Source of the DNA: an uncultured Gammaproteobacteria bacterium
Lineage (GTDB): Bacteria > Pseudomonadota > Gammaproteobacteria > SZUA-140
DNA: 5,898 bases
Reading direction: 5' to 3'
Assembly: GCA_945787585.1 (NCBI GenBank)
Contig: CALZIG010000280.1
Location: 1 to 5,898, forward strand
This document shows positions 1 to 5,207 of the stretch, one piece after another (the first letter of the stretch is position 1; each line of letters begins with the position of its first letter). The notes below the pieces were generated by a model. That model had not been told where the DNA came from and made no database searches. It saw only the letters and a list, made by a program, of their open reading frames with translations. The translations under genes and the position numbers were made by a program.

Positions 1-1
1 C

Positions 2-538
2 ATGGTCAATCTCACCGGAAAAAAACAGTTGATGGATGTTGGCTGTGGCCCTTCTACTTTTTCAGTCAAGTTCTGCGAACGTTATGACGGCCTCAATGCG
101 ATCGCCATGGACCGTGCGCAGAACCTGCAAATCGCACAGGAAATTGTCGATCAATTCAACATGCAGGATCGTGTGGAACTGCGTCCCGGTGATTACAATA
201 GCGATAGCCTCGGCAGCGGCAACGACGCCATGTTGCTGTCATCGATGACCAATCAGGAGTCTCCGGAAAATATTAAAAAATTGCTAAAAAAATGTTATGA
301 CTCGATGAATAGCGATGGCGTCATCATGATCCAGGAACAACTCCTCAATCCTGAAAAAAATGGCCCGGAGCTGGCGGCGATGATCGGCGTTAACCAGATC
401 ATTAACACCATCGGTGGTTCTTCTTACTCAACCACTGAAATGGAAGAGATCATGCGCTCGGTCGGTTTTGTCGATATCAAATCGGAACAGATGCCACCAC
501 CCAGTCCATTTATGTTACTGACCGGTTATAAGCGCTAA
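2..538 (+). CDS. SAM-dependent O-methyltransferase, C-terminal catalytic domain (5' partial)
   Basis: Class I methyltransferase that would transfer a methyl group from S-adenosylmethionine to an unidentified small-molecule acceptor in the cytoplasm. The visible 178 residues hold the Rossmann SAM-binding fold. Motif I is LMDVGCGPSTFS at residues 10-21, the acidic ribose-binding residue is D37 after strand 2, and GDY is at 63-65. The tail (GVIMIQEQ... GFVDIKSE... FMLLTGYKR) is typical of PF00891-like O-methyltransferases. Members of that family are usually 330-350 residues with an N-terminal dimerisation/winged-helix domain, so the ATG at position 2 is probably an internal methionine and the true start lies before the window. 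The catalytic His usually found in the 'LHHF/LHDW' segment appears to be Asn here (N84). The substrate cannot be told from the sequence. The gene ends before a strong hairpin terminator. Confidence 0.85.
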   Translation: MVNLTGKKQLMDVGCGPSTFSVKFCERYDGLNAIAMDRAQNLQIAQEIVDQFNMQDRVELRPGDYNSDSLGSGNDAMLLSSMTNQESPENIKKLLKKCYDSMNSDGVIMIQEQLLNPEKNGPELAAMIGVNQIINTIGGSSYSTTEMEEIMRSVGFVDIKSEQMPPPSPFMLLTGYKR

Positions 539-574
539 TTAACAGCGATACGCCATCAATAAAAAAGCGAAAAC

Positions 575-612
575 AAAAAAGCCCAGATCAATGACGATCA
601 GGGCTTTTTTAT
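575..612. terminator. Bidirectional rho-independent terminator
   Basis: The inverted repeat AAAAAAGCCC (575-584) / GGGCTTTTTT (601-610) extends inward through GATC/GATC (586-589 with 596-599) past one A-A mismatch, leaving a six-base loop. It gives a U-tract in either direction. It lies between the convergent methyltransferase (ends 538) and DUF4389 gene (ends 653), so it can serve both. Confidence 0.9.
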
Positions 613-652
613 TTCAGAGGCATCCCTCCTCTTACTACGCTAGTACAACATA

Positions 653-1039
653 TCAGGCAGAAACCTTTGTATCATCCGACCCATCAGCGCTCGTTATAAT
701 TGGTTTTTTAGGCGTGGGCCAACTTCCCATAGGAAAAGGTTTCTCTTCCGTTTGATAAGTCTGAAACGCGGCAATGGATGCAATATATTGCACCAGACTA
801 TCGCCAAAGGCCATCAGCTTTGGTTGGTGCTCACCCTGAGTAATACGGTAAACAAACTGCATCAGCATTGTCACCCCCACCACAAACTCACTGATGCGCA
901 ATGCAACCCAGAAAAGCACCATATAAACCAACCTGAGCCATTGCGCGCCCATATCGCTCCGCTTCTGAACAGCGGCCCCTTCGCCGGAAACGGTTTCCGC
1001 AGTGCTATCGATTGTTTGAACTTCATCCTGCTGACTCAT
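653..1039 (-). CDS. DUF4389-type small membrane protein
   Basis: A 128-residue protein of unknown function. Residues 1-30 are a hydrophilic, acidic cytoplasm-like tail. A long hydrophobic stretch at about 34-64 (WLRLVYMVLFWVALRISEFV...) forms one or two membrane segments. It is followed by an amphipathic region with GEHQPKLMAFGDSLVQYIASIAAFQTY (69-95, quoted in outline only) and the ending KPFPMGSWP (100-108). This layout, with WLRLVYMxLFW and the closing PFPxxxWP motif, matches what I recall of the DUF4389 family (PF14333), which is common in gammaproteobacteria; no role is established. The start at 1039 is set by a strong AGGAGGG Shine-Dalgarno on the minus strand (1044-1050). It stands alone, convergent with the methyltransferase and divergent from the pilin gene. 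Confidence 0.85.
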   Translation of the reverse strand: MSQQDEVQTIDSTAETVSGEGAAVQKRSDMGAQWLRLVYMVLFWVALRISEFVVGVTMLMQFVYRITQGEHQPKLMAFGDSLVQYIASIAAFQTYQTEEKPFPMGSWPTPKKPIITSADGSDDTKVSA

Positions 1040-1043
1040 AACG

Positions 1044-1050
1044 CCCTCCT
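1044..1050 (-). promoter_or_regulatory. Ribosome binding site of the DUF4389 gene
   Basis: The plus strand reads CCCTCCT, so the minus strand carries AGGAGGG, four bases ahead of the ATG at 1039. This near-perfect anti-16S match supports that start. Confidence 0.8.
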
Positions 1051-1415
1051 GTAATTTGTGGTTAATTTTAATGCGCCAACTTAAACCCTCAACCTCCCAT
1101 CAAAAACTCGCACACACATTTTTAAATGCAATAAATACTCAATCCAGACAAGCGACTCTACAAAATTTACACGCCACCGTCATCATAAATTGGCGGAGAC
1201 GAGCATCATAATAAATCGAAATTTCACAAAGCAGACAAAACAAAACTAATAACTTAATAAAACACAAAGGGATAGCGCTTACTATTTAATAGCACTTAAT
1301 GATGAGGCATTTTATTGGCAAGCACTATTGAAGCATTCTAAGTGATACTTATAGCAGCACCAGTAGTCCTCTAATGCAAAGAACACTCAACAATGGCGGG
1401 GTCTATGAATCTTAA

Positions 1416-1421
1416 TATAAT
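1416..1421 (+). promoter_or_regulatory. Possible sigma-70 -10 box of the pilin gene
   Basis: An exact TATAAT stands 71 bases before the pilin ATG. No convincing -35 hexamer lies 16-18 bases upstream, and the spacer is AT-rich, so a chance match is quite possible. Confidence 0.22.
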
Positions 1422-1480
1422 TTATAAAATAGTTATTTGTGCCGACACCTAGGGAAATATATTTACTAAACAACCTATAC

Positions 1481-1486
1481 AGAGAG
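1481..1486 (+). promoter_or_regulatory. Ribosome binding site deciding the pilin start
   Basis: AGAGAG lies six bases before the ATG at 1493. The alternative in-frame GTG at 1439 has no purine-rich tract in front of it, so 1493 is preferred. Confidence 0.55.
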
Positions 1487-1492
1487 CACATT

Positions 1493-1954
1493 ATGGTCAT
1501 CGCAAGAACGAATAAACTTCCTGTTTTTTCACAACCAGGCTTTACTTTGATCGAATTAGTGGTAGTGATCGTAGTATTGGGCATTTTAACAGCAATTGCA
1601 GTGCCGAAATTTACCAACATTAGTGATGATGCCTTACAGGCAGTAGTTGAAGGTGCGCAAGCCTCAGTCAAATCCGCTGCAATGCTCGCACATTCAGAAA
1701 CGCTCGTAGAACAAAATGGTGCCAACACTTCAATTACAATGGAAGGCACAACCATTACCATGGTTAATTTTTATCCGGATGCTGAGGCGATTGATGATGC
1801 GGCAAGTATTACGGTTGCGGATTTCACTGTGACAGCCACATCAGCATCAGTCACCACGATTAGCAAAACTTCTGCTGGATTGACGTGTAGCTTTACTTAT
1901 ACGGAAGCCGGGGCTGGTGCCGCCCCTGCTATCTCAGCGGTAACCTGTTCATAA
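1493..1954 (+). CDS. MSHA-like type IV pilin (prepilin)
   Basis: Structural pilin subunit, expected to be cleaved and N-methylated by prepilin peptidase, inserted in the inner membrane and assembled into a surface pilus used for attachment. The 153-residue preprotein has a 16-residue leader ending in G16. The class III signal GFTLIELVVVIVVLGIL follows, with mature Phe+1 (F17), the key Glu+5 (E21) and a hydrophobic helix to about residue 36. PKFTNISDDAL and the helix after it resemble MshA-type major pilins. The C-terminal part is rich in Thr, Ser and Ala, and C132 and C152 probably form the D-region disulfide. The start at 1493 is supported by AGAGAG; the GTG at 1439 would give a 34-residue leader. 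The gene stands alone, with no assembly ATPase, platform or minor pilins beside it, and has its own terminator. It could instead be a minor pilin or pseudopilin, but the MshA-like sequence makes a pilin more likely. Confidence 0.9.
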   Translation: MVIARTNKLPVFSQPGFTLIELVVVIVVLGILTAIAVPKFTNISDDALQAVVEGAQASVKSAAMLAHSETLVEQNGANTSITMEGTTITMVNFYPDAEAIDDAASITVADFTVTATSASVTTISKTSAGLTCSFTYTEAGAGAAPAISAVTCS

Positions 1955-2024
1955 CGGGGATTATGTATGCAGATAGTGGATTGATTTTAAAGCCAGGCTA
2001 AATTGTAGCTTTTGCTTGGAAATT

Positions 2025-2052
2025 AAATGGCGGCCTTTGGTCGCCATTTTTT
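2025..2052 (+). terminator. Rho-independent terminator of the pilin gene
   Basis: AAATGGCGGCC (2025-2035) pairs along its full length (one G-U pair) with GGTCGCCATTT (2039-2049) around a TTT loop, followed by Ts to 2052. It sits 71 bases after the pilin stop and makes the pilin a single-gene transcript. Confidence 0.9.
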
Positions 2053-2257
2053 ATGGGCAAAGTCTCGGTTAAACTAGGAGAGATTCAGTCTGACGCCTAA
2101 TATTTGAGATCTTTGACGATTCTTTCGAATATTTTTGGCCCCAGATCTGGGTCAATTTGGTTTTAACAAACCGGCAAATCGGGGTAAGACCAACCTGGAC
2201 TTCCTTTAAAGCAGTGGACACCGATATAGTTTAAATTAAACTAAGAGAGGTGATCCA

Positions 2258-2605
2258 ATGGCAAAGCCAAAATTTCCAGAAGAATTCAAGCTAGAAGAAG
2301 TTCGCCAAGTGGTTGAGCGAGGCTACACAGTGTCAGATGTTGCAAAGCGCCAGGGAGTTTCTGTTCAAAGTTTATACAAATGGGTTAAAGAATACTCCCC
2401 CGATGCAACTGACCGCTATGAAGCCGAGCTAAAAGATGTCAGACGTGAAAACCTGAAGCTCAAAGCTGATCTAAGGCGCGCACAAGAGGAGCGAGATATT
2501 TTAAAAAAGCCACAGCGTATTTCGCAAAAGACCAGGAGTGAAGTACGCCTTTATTTTAGCTGCTCGCGAGAAATATCCAGTGAAGCGCCTGTGTCATATG
2601 CTTAA
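2258..2605 (+). pseudogene. IS3-family transposase OrfA, frame disrupted near its end
   Basis: OrfA is the DNA-binding subunit of an IS3-type transposase. Residues 1-50 form a helix-turn-helix of HTH_Tnp_1 type (PEEFKLEEVRQVVERGYTVSDVAKRQGVSV, given in outline, then SLYKWVKEY). Residues 55-84 form a leucine-zipper-like coiled coil ending in EERDILKK. The start is backed by GAGGTGA at 2247-2253. After K84 the frame reads PQRISQKTRSEV..., which is not family-like. The -1 frame from 2509 instead gives ATAYFAKDQE and a TGA at 2539-2541, the expected OrfA end (94 residues). The change falls in AAAAAAG (2503-2509), so one A was probably lost from an A7 run. The tail to 2605 is therefore out-of-frame readthrough. 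Confidence 0.8.
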
Positions 2606-2702
2606 TGTCTCATGCAGTGGGTACTACGCATGGTTAAATCGACCTGCGTCAAAGCGCTCAATTGATAATGCACGTTTGCTGAAAGTAATTAAGCAATCAT
2701 AA
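2538..2702 (+). pseudogene. IS3-family transposase OrfB, N-terminal fragment
   Basis: From the GTG at 2538, which overlaps the TGA of the restored orfA frame (GTGA), the sequence reads VKYAFILAAREKYPVKRLC, then HMLNVSCSGYYAWLNRPASK and RSIDNARLLKVIKQS before TAA. This is the conserved N-terminal HTH_21-like start of IS3-family OrfB (SGYYAWLNRP is characteristic). Only 54 codons remain of about 280, and the rve integrase core with its DDE triad is absent. The frame is -1 relative to the restored orfA frame, as expected for an element that makes OrfAB by programmed frameshifting. The family-like sequence stops near 2699. Confidence 0.8.
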
Positions 2703-2718
2703 AGGTTAAGAGGTTAAG
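2703..2718 (+). repeat. Tandem 8-bp repeat at the IS / chemoreceptor junction
   Basis: AGGTTAAG occurs twice head to tail (2703-2710 and 2711-2718), exactly between the end of OrfB-like sequence and the start of receptor-like sequence. The second copy supplies both the in-frame stop and part of the purine-rich tract before the GTG. Confidence 0.7.
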
Positions 2719-2726
2719 GGGTCACA

Positions 2727-3980
2727 GTGGAATACCAATCTGTACGCACCAAACCGGCCCGTGAGTGGGTAGAATGGGCGGAAAGAAGCTATAAAAAGCT
2801 TAATGAAGGTAAACCTACTGACGCGGACAGATGCAAACTTTCTTTTAAGCATAAACTATTCATCGGTCAGATCATTGCTTCGCTGCCAATTCTGGGATTA
2901 GCGCTATTCAATGGCGTTCATACTATGGTCGCAATGGCTGTTTACTTGCTGACCCTGATGATAGGCTACGCTGCTATCGCTTATATCATGCGTCCGTTTG
3001 ACCACTTGGTGAAGGACACCAGAGAAGTGGTACAAAATGGTTTAATGCAATACATCTACACAGGTCGGAATGACGAGATCGGCGAAGTTCGTCTGGCAAT
3101 CAAACTACTCAAATCAAAACTGGGCGCAGTAACGGGGCGGATGTCTGATACCGCAGATAATCTGGTGGTATCAACAAATAAGTCGACCCAAAGCATAGAG
3201 AAGACTTGTCAGAGTATCAAACGCCAGCAGTCCGAGATCGATCAAATAGCGACCGCCATAAACGAGATGTCCGCCACTGTCAGTGCAGTGGCACAAAATA
3301 CCACCATGGCATCCGAGGTGGCGCAAAAAGGTAACAACGATGCGATGGCTGGTCAACAAATAGTATCTCAGGTGAAAAAAAGCACCAATGAACTCGCCAA
3401 CGAAGTAGAAAAAGCAGCCGATGTCATCGAGCGAGTGGAACTGGCCAGCGAAAACATCGGCTCCATTGTAGATGTAATCAATGGTATAGCCGAGCAAACT
3501 AATCTACTAGCGCTGAATGCCGCGATCGAGGCGGCCCGGGCCGGTGAACAAGGCAGAGGCTTTGCCGTAGTGGCCGATGAGGTACGCACTTTGGCCAGTC
3601 GAACTCAACAATCAACCCTGGAAATCCAGGGAATGGTGGAACAATTACAATCTGGTACGAGAGAGGCTGTTCAGACCATGAACAAAGGACGTAGTCAGGC
3701 AAATCATAGTGTCGAGCAAACTGACCAGGCCAAGCAGATGCTGGATACCATTATGGAAGGCATCTCCACCATCAAAGATATGAGTATGGAGATTGCTACT
3801 GCCTCTGAGCAACAAAGTGCAATGACAGATGAGGTCAATAATAACATCGTAAATATAAGTGAGATGTCCAAAGAGACAATCAAGGGTACTGAGATAACAG
3901 TAAAAATTTCGAAAGAGCTAATTGACAATACCAACATGTGCCTGCGTCTGACCAGACATTTTCGTAATACTAACCATTGA
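2727..3980 (+). CDS. Aer-type methyl-accepting chemotaxis protein lacking its PAS domain
   Basis: Chemoreceptor that would signal through CheW/CheA to the flagellar motor. The 417 residues begin EYQSVRTKP, which matches the last strand and exit of the PAS domain of Aer-like receptors (usually '...[11 protein letters not shown]'), followed by the linker helix. A membrane hairpin comes next (about 44-62 and 66-88), then a HAMP-like segment starting RPFDHLV (about 89-140). The MCP signalling coiled coil has its conserved tip at 254-290 ([21 protein letters not shown], in outline, then [15 protein letters not shown]). There is no C-terminal CheR/CheB pentapeptide. Intact relatives carry about 110-130 more N-terminal residues forming the FAD/haem-binding PAS sensor. 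Here an in-frame TAA (2715-2717) and IS debris lie immediately upstream. A GTG start at 2727 with AAGGGG before it could allow translation. The signalling part is intact, so the gene is either a sensorless receptor or a decaying 5'-truncated one. Confidence 0.85.
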   Translation: MEYQSVRTKPAREWVEWAERSYKKLNEGKPTDADRCKLSFKHKLFIGQIIASLPILGLALFNGVHTMVAMAVYLLTLMIGYAAIAYIMRPFDHLVKDTREVVQNGLMQYIYTGRNDEIGEVRLAIKLLKSKLGAVTGRMSDTADNLVVSTNKSTQSIEKTCQSIKRQQSEIDQIATAINEMSATVSAVAQNTTMASEVAQKGNNDAMAGQQIVSQVKKSTNELANEVEKAADVIERVELASENIGSIVDVINGIAEQTNLLALNAAIEAARAGEQGRGFAVVADEVRTLASRTQQSTLEIQGMVEQLQSGTREAVQTMNKGRSQANHSVEQTDQAKQMLDTIMEGISTIKDMSMEIATASEQQSAMTDEVNNNIVNISEMSKETIKGTEITVKISKELIDNTNMCLRLTRHFRNTNH

Positions 3981-4066
3981 ACAAACTACAGATCAGACGC
4001 TCCATGACAAAACTCATGAGATCACATAAGTTCTTTTCCATCACCGAAAATACAGCACTACAGAGA

Positions 4067-4087
4067 GGTTTATTTGGTTAATAAACC
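4067..4087. terminator. Inverted repeat between convergent genes, possible weak terminator
   Basis: GGTTTATT (4067-4074) and AATAAACC (4080-4087) are perfect inverted copies around a five-base loop. They lie in the 153-base gap between the ends of the chemoreceptor and the DUF6765-type gene. The stem is AT-rich and no T-run follows on either strand, so terminator function is uncertain; it may be an operator or have no function. Confidence 0.3.
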
Positions 4088-4133
4088 ACCTTATAACTTT
4101 CGAAATATTATTATTAATGATCACGCTAATTGG

Positions 4134-5207
4134 CTAAGCAGCACAAATCCCATACTGTGGCAAAATATCATGCACCACATGAAAGCGATGGGCCTGAATA
4201 GCATCGTGAAACATCTTCCAGTTGCTCTGTAGAAACTCGGGTTGATAGCGATGCACCGGCAGGTCGTGACTTGTACCTAATGCCTGCGCCTTCCATGATT
4301 CGCGTCCACGTGGCATGTAATCAGATATGGCTGCCGCACCAAAACTAAACGCCCCCTGCCTGATCGCCTTGAGCCATTCAACATGTCGATCCTCTCCCTC
4401 TTCGTTGGTCACACCGACAAACATCTCATGCAGCTTGCCTTTGGTATCAACGTCCAGTCCTGCGACACTGGCATCGGGATCACCGAGAATAAAGCGCTGC
4501 ATGGCGATGCACATATGATCGGCTGCCTCCATAAAATCGCGCGTATTGTCACGCGCAATCACTTCGCCCCTGCCATTTTCATACTGCCATTGCAGAAAGG
4601 GGATATCGGGAAAGACATTGGCACGCCCATGTCCCAACGGTGGTACCAGATCATCCAGCTTGTCACGCAACCTCTCCTTTAACCAGGCATTCACGCCACC
4701 GCGAAACACCCCTGAATCTCCGGTTTCAACAGTATCCTCCACTTCATTAATATCGTGCATCACACCTGCAAAGCCCTGATGTGCCCAGGTATCGGCGTAG
4801 ACATGCATGGCGACCCCCAGACGATGCAAGCCATAGAGACGATCCTTCTCTAATATCACACCGCGTACCATCTCCTGCGCGATCGGACTATTGGGCCGAC
4901 AGACGATTTTATTGATAAAGCTACCTTGCGGATCTTCACCTGCCTGCTTGCCGCCATTACCCGGTAAAAAATGAAACGCCAACCACACCTGGTGATTGGC
5001 CAGTGCCTGAGTATTGCGCAGGTCAAGTATCTTATGGGCTGAACTGATACGATGATAGACCGCCTGATTGTCAAACTGGACGACACCGGTGCTAGTCGCA
5101 TCATCGACATATTGAGATGCGTAGGCGATAATCTCTGCCTTGTTATGTTCAAAGCCAGCGGCTCGGGCAATCACATAAGTGGTTGCGTGATGAAAATCAA
5201 TTTGCAT
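4134..5207 (-). CDS. DUF6765-type histidine-rich conserved protein, possible metal-dependent hydrolase
   Basis: A 357-residue soluble protein with no signal peptide or membrane segment. I recognise it as the family I know as DUF6765, which has no established biochemical role. Visible conserved blocks are MQIDFHHATTYVIAR (1-15, H6/H7), ASQYVDDATSTG (30-41, D35/D36), SSAHK (55-59), FHFLPGNGG (78-86), CRPNSPIAQ (103-111) and LHRLGVAMHVYADTWAHQGF (127-146). In the last block H128, H135, D139 and H143 have the H-x3-D spacing also seen in zinc-dependent phospholipase C/S1-P1 nucleases. Buried His/Asp metal ligands are therefore plausible, but this is inference. The start at 5207 is chosen because AAAGGAG (5214-5220, minus strand) precedes it at six bases and MQIDFHHA is the family-like N-terminus. 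It overlaps the upstream activase stop by 11 nt, so it is likely translationally coupled and part of a glycyl-radical operon. Confidence 0.82.
   Translation of the reverse strand: MQIDFHHATTYVIARAAGFEHNKAEIIAYASQYVDDATSTGVVQFDNQAVYHRISSAHKILDLRNTQALANHQVWLAFHFLPGNGGKQAGEDPQGSFINKIVCRPNSPIAQEMVRGVILEKDRLYGLHRLGVAMHVYADTWAHQGFAGVMHDINEVEDTVETGDSGVFRGGVNAWLKERLRDKLDDLVPPLGHGRANVFPDIPFLQWQYENGRGEVIARDNTRDFMEAADHMCIAMQRFILGDPDASVAGLDVDTKGKLHEMFVGVTNEEGEDRHVEWLKAIRQGAFSFGAAAISDYMPRGRESWKAQALGTSHDLPVHRYQPEFLQSNWKMFHDAIQAHRFHVVHDILPQYGICAA

Larger units (their letters stand above)
1040..1492. other. AT-rich intergenic spacer between divergent genes; no gene seen
   Basis: About 450 bases carry no credible coding region on either strand. 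The base composition is clearly more AT-rich than the flanking genes. Upstream regions of both the DUF4389 gene (minus) and the pilin gene (plus) must lie here. Structure that can be seen: an exact TATAAT (1416-1421) without a good -35; related 9-mers TAGCGCTTA (1273-1281) and TAGCACTTA (1290-1298), with TAAGTG (1339-1344) inverted relative to the latter; and a short inverted repeat CGCCA/TGGCG (1172-1176, 1191-1195). None is strong enough to name a regulator or an RNA. Confidence 0.6.
2215..2702 (+). mobile_element. IS3-family insertion sequence remnant (left part)
   Basis: The left end is taken as TGGACACC at 2215, which begins with the TG dinucleotide usual for IS3-family termini and lies 43 bases ahead of orfA. 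The element holds orfA (HTH_Tnp_1 type) and only the beginning of orfB. The orfB frame stops at 2700-2702, and no DDE catalytic domain or right terminal repeat follows before the chemoreceptor gene. Roughly two thirds of a usual 1.2-1.4 kb element are missing. It cannot transpose on its own. The exact left boundary is inferred, because the right inverted repeat is not present for comparison. Confidence 0.8.

Noticed and set aside
752..1054. Open frame on the plus strand across the DUF4389 gene
   Set aside because: The minus-strand product has a recognisable membrane-protein pattern and a strong ribosome binding site; the plus frame has neither.
1316..1334. TGGCAAG...TTGAAGC resembling a sigma-54 -24/-12 promoter before the pilin gene
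   Set aside because: The spacing is one base too long, and GG-N10 is followed by TG instead of GC, so it fails the strict sigma-54 rule.
1405..1452. Short reading frame (15 codons, ATG at 1405) ahead of the pilin
   Set aside because: It has no convincing ribosome binding site at proper spacing and no conserved-looking content; it is probably chance in AT-rich DNA.
1439..1492. GTG at 1439 as the pilin start
   Set aside because: There is no Shine-Dalgarno before it and it would make an unusually long 34-residue leader; ATG 1493 has AGAGAG at good spacing.
2140..2151. Perfect 12-bp palindrome CCCAGATCTGGG in the spacer before the IS
   Set aside because: It is a single copy with no loop, T-run or paired site; it could be an operator but nothing else supports it.
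2258..2702. CRISPR array, tRNA, rRNA or integron attachment site anywhere in the window
   Set aside because: No regularly spaced repeats, cloverleaf-like sequence or attC-like structure was seen on either strand; the only mobile DNA is the IS remnant.
3171..3937. Several open frames on the strand opposite the chemoreceptor
   Set aside because: They mirror the repetitive coiled-coil coding sequence, have no family-like content and overlap a clear gene fully.
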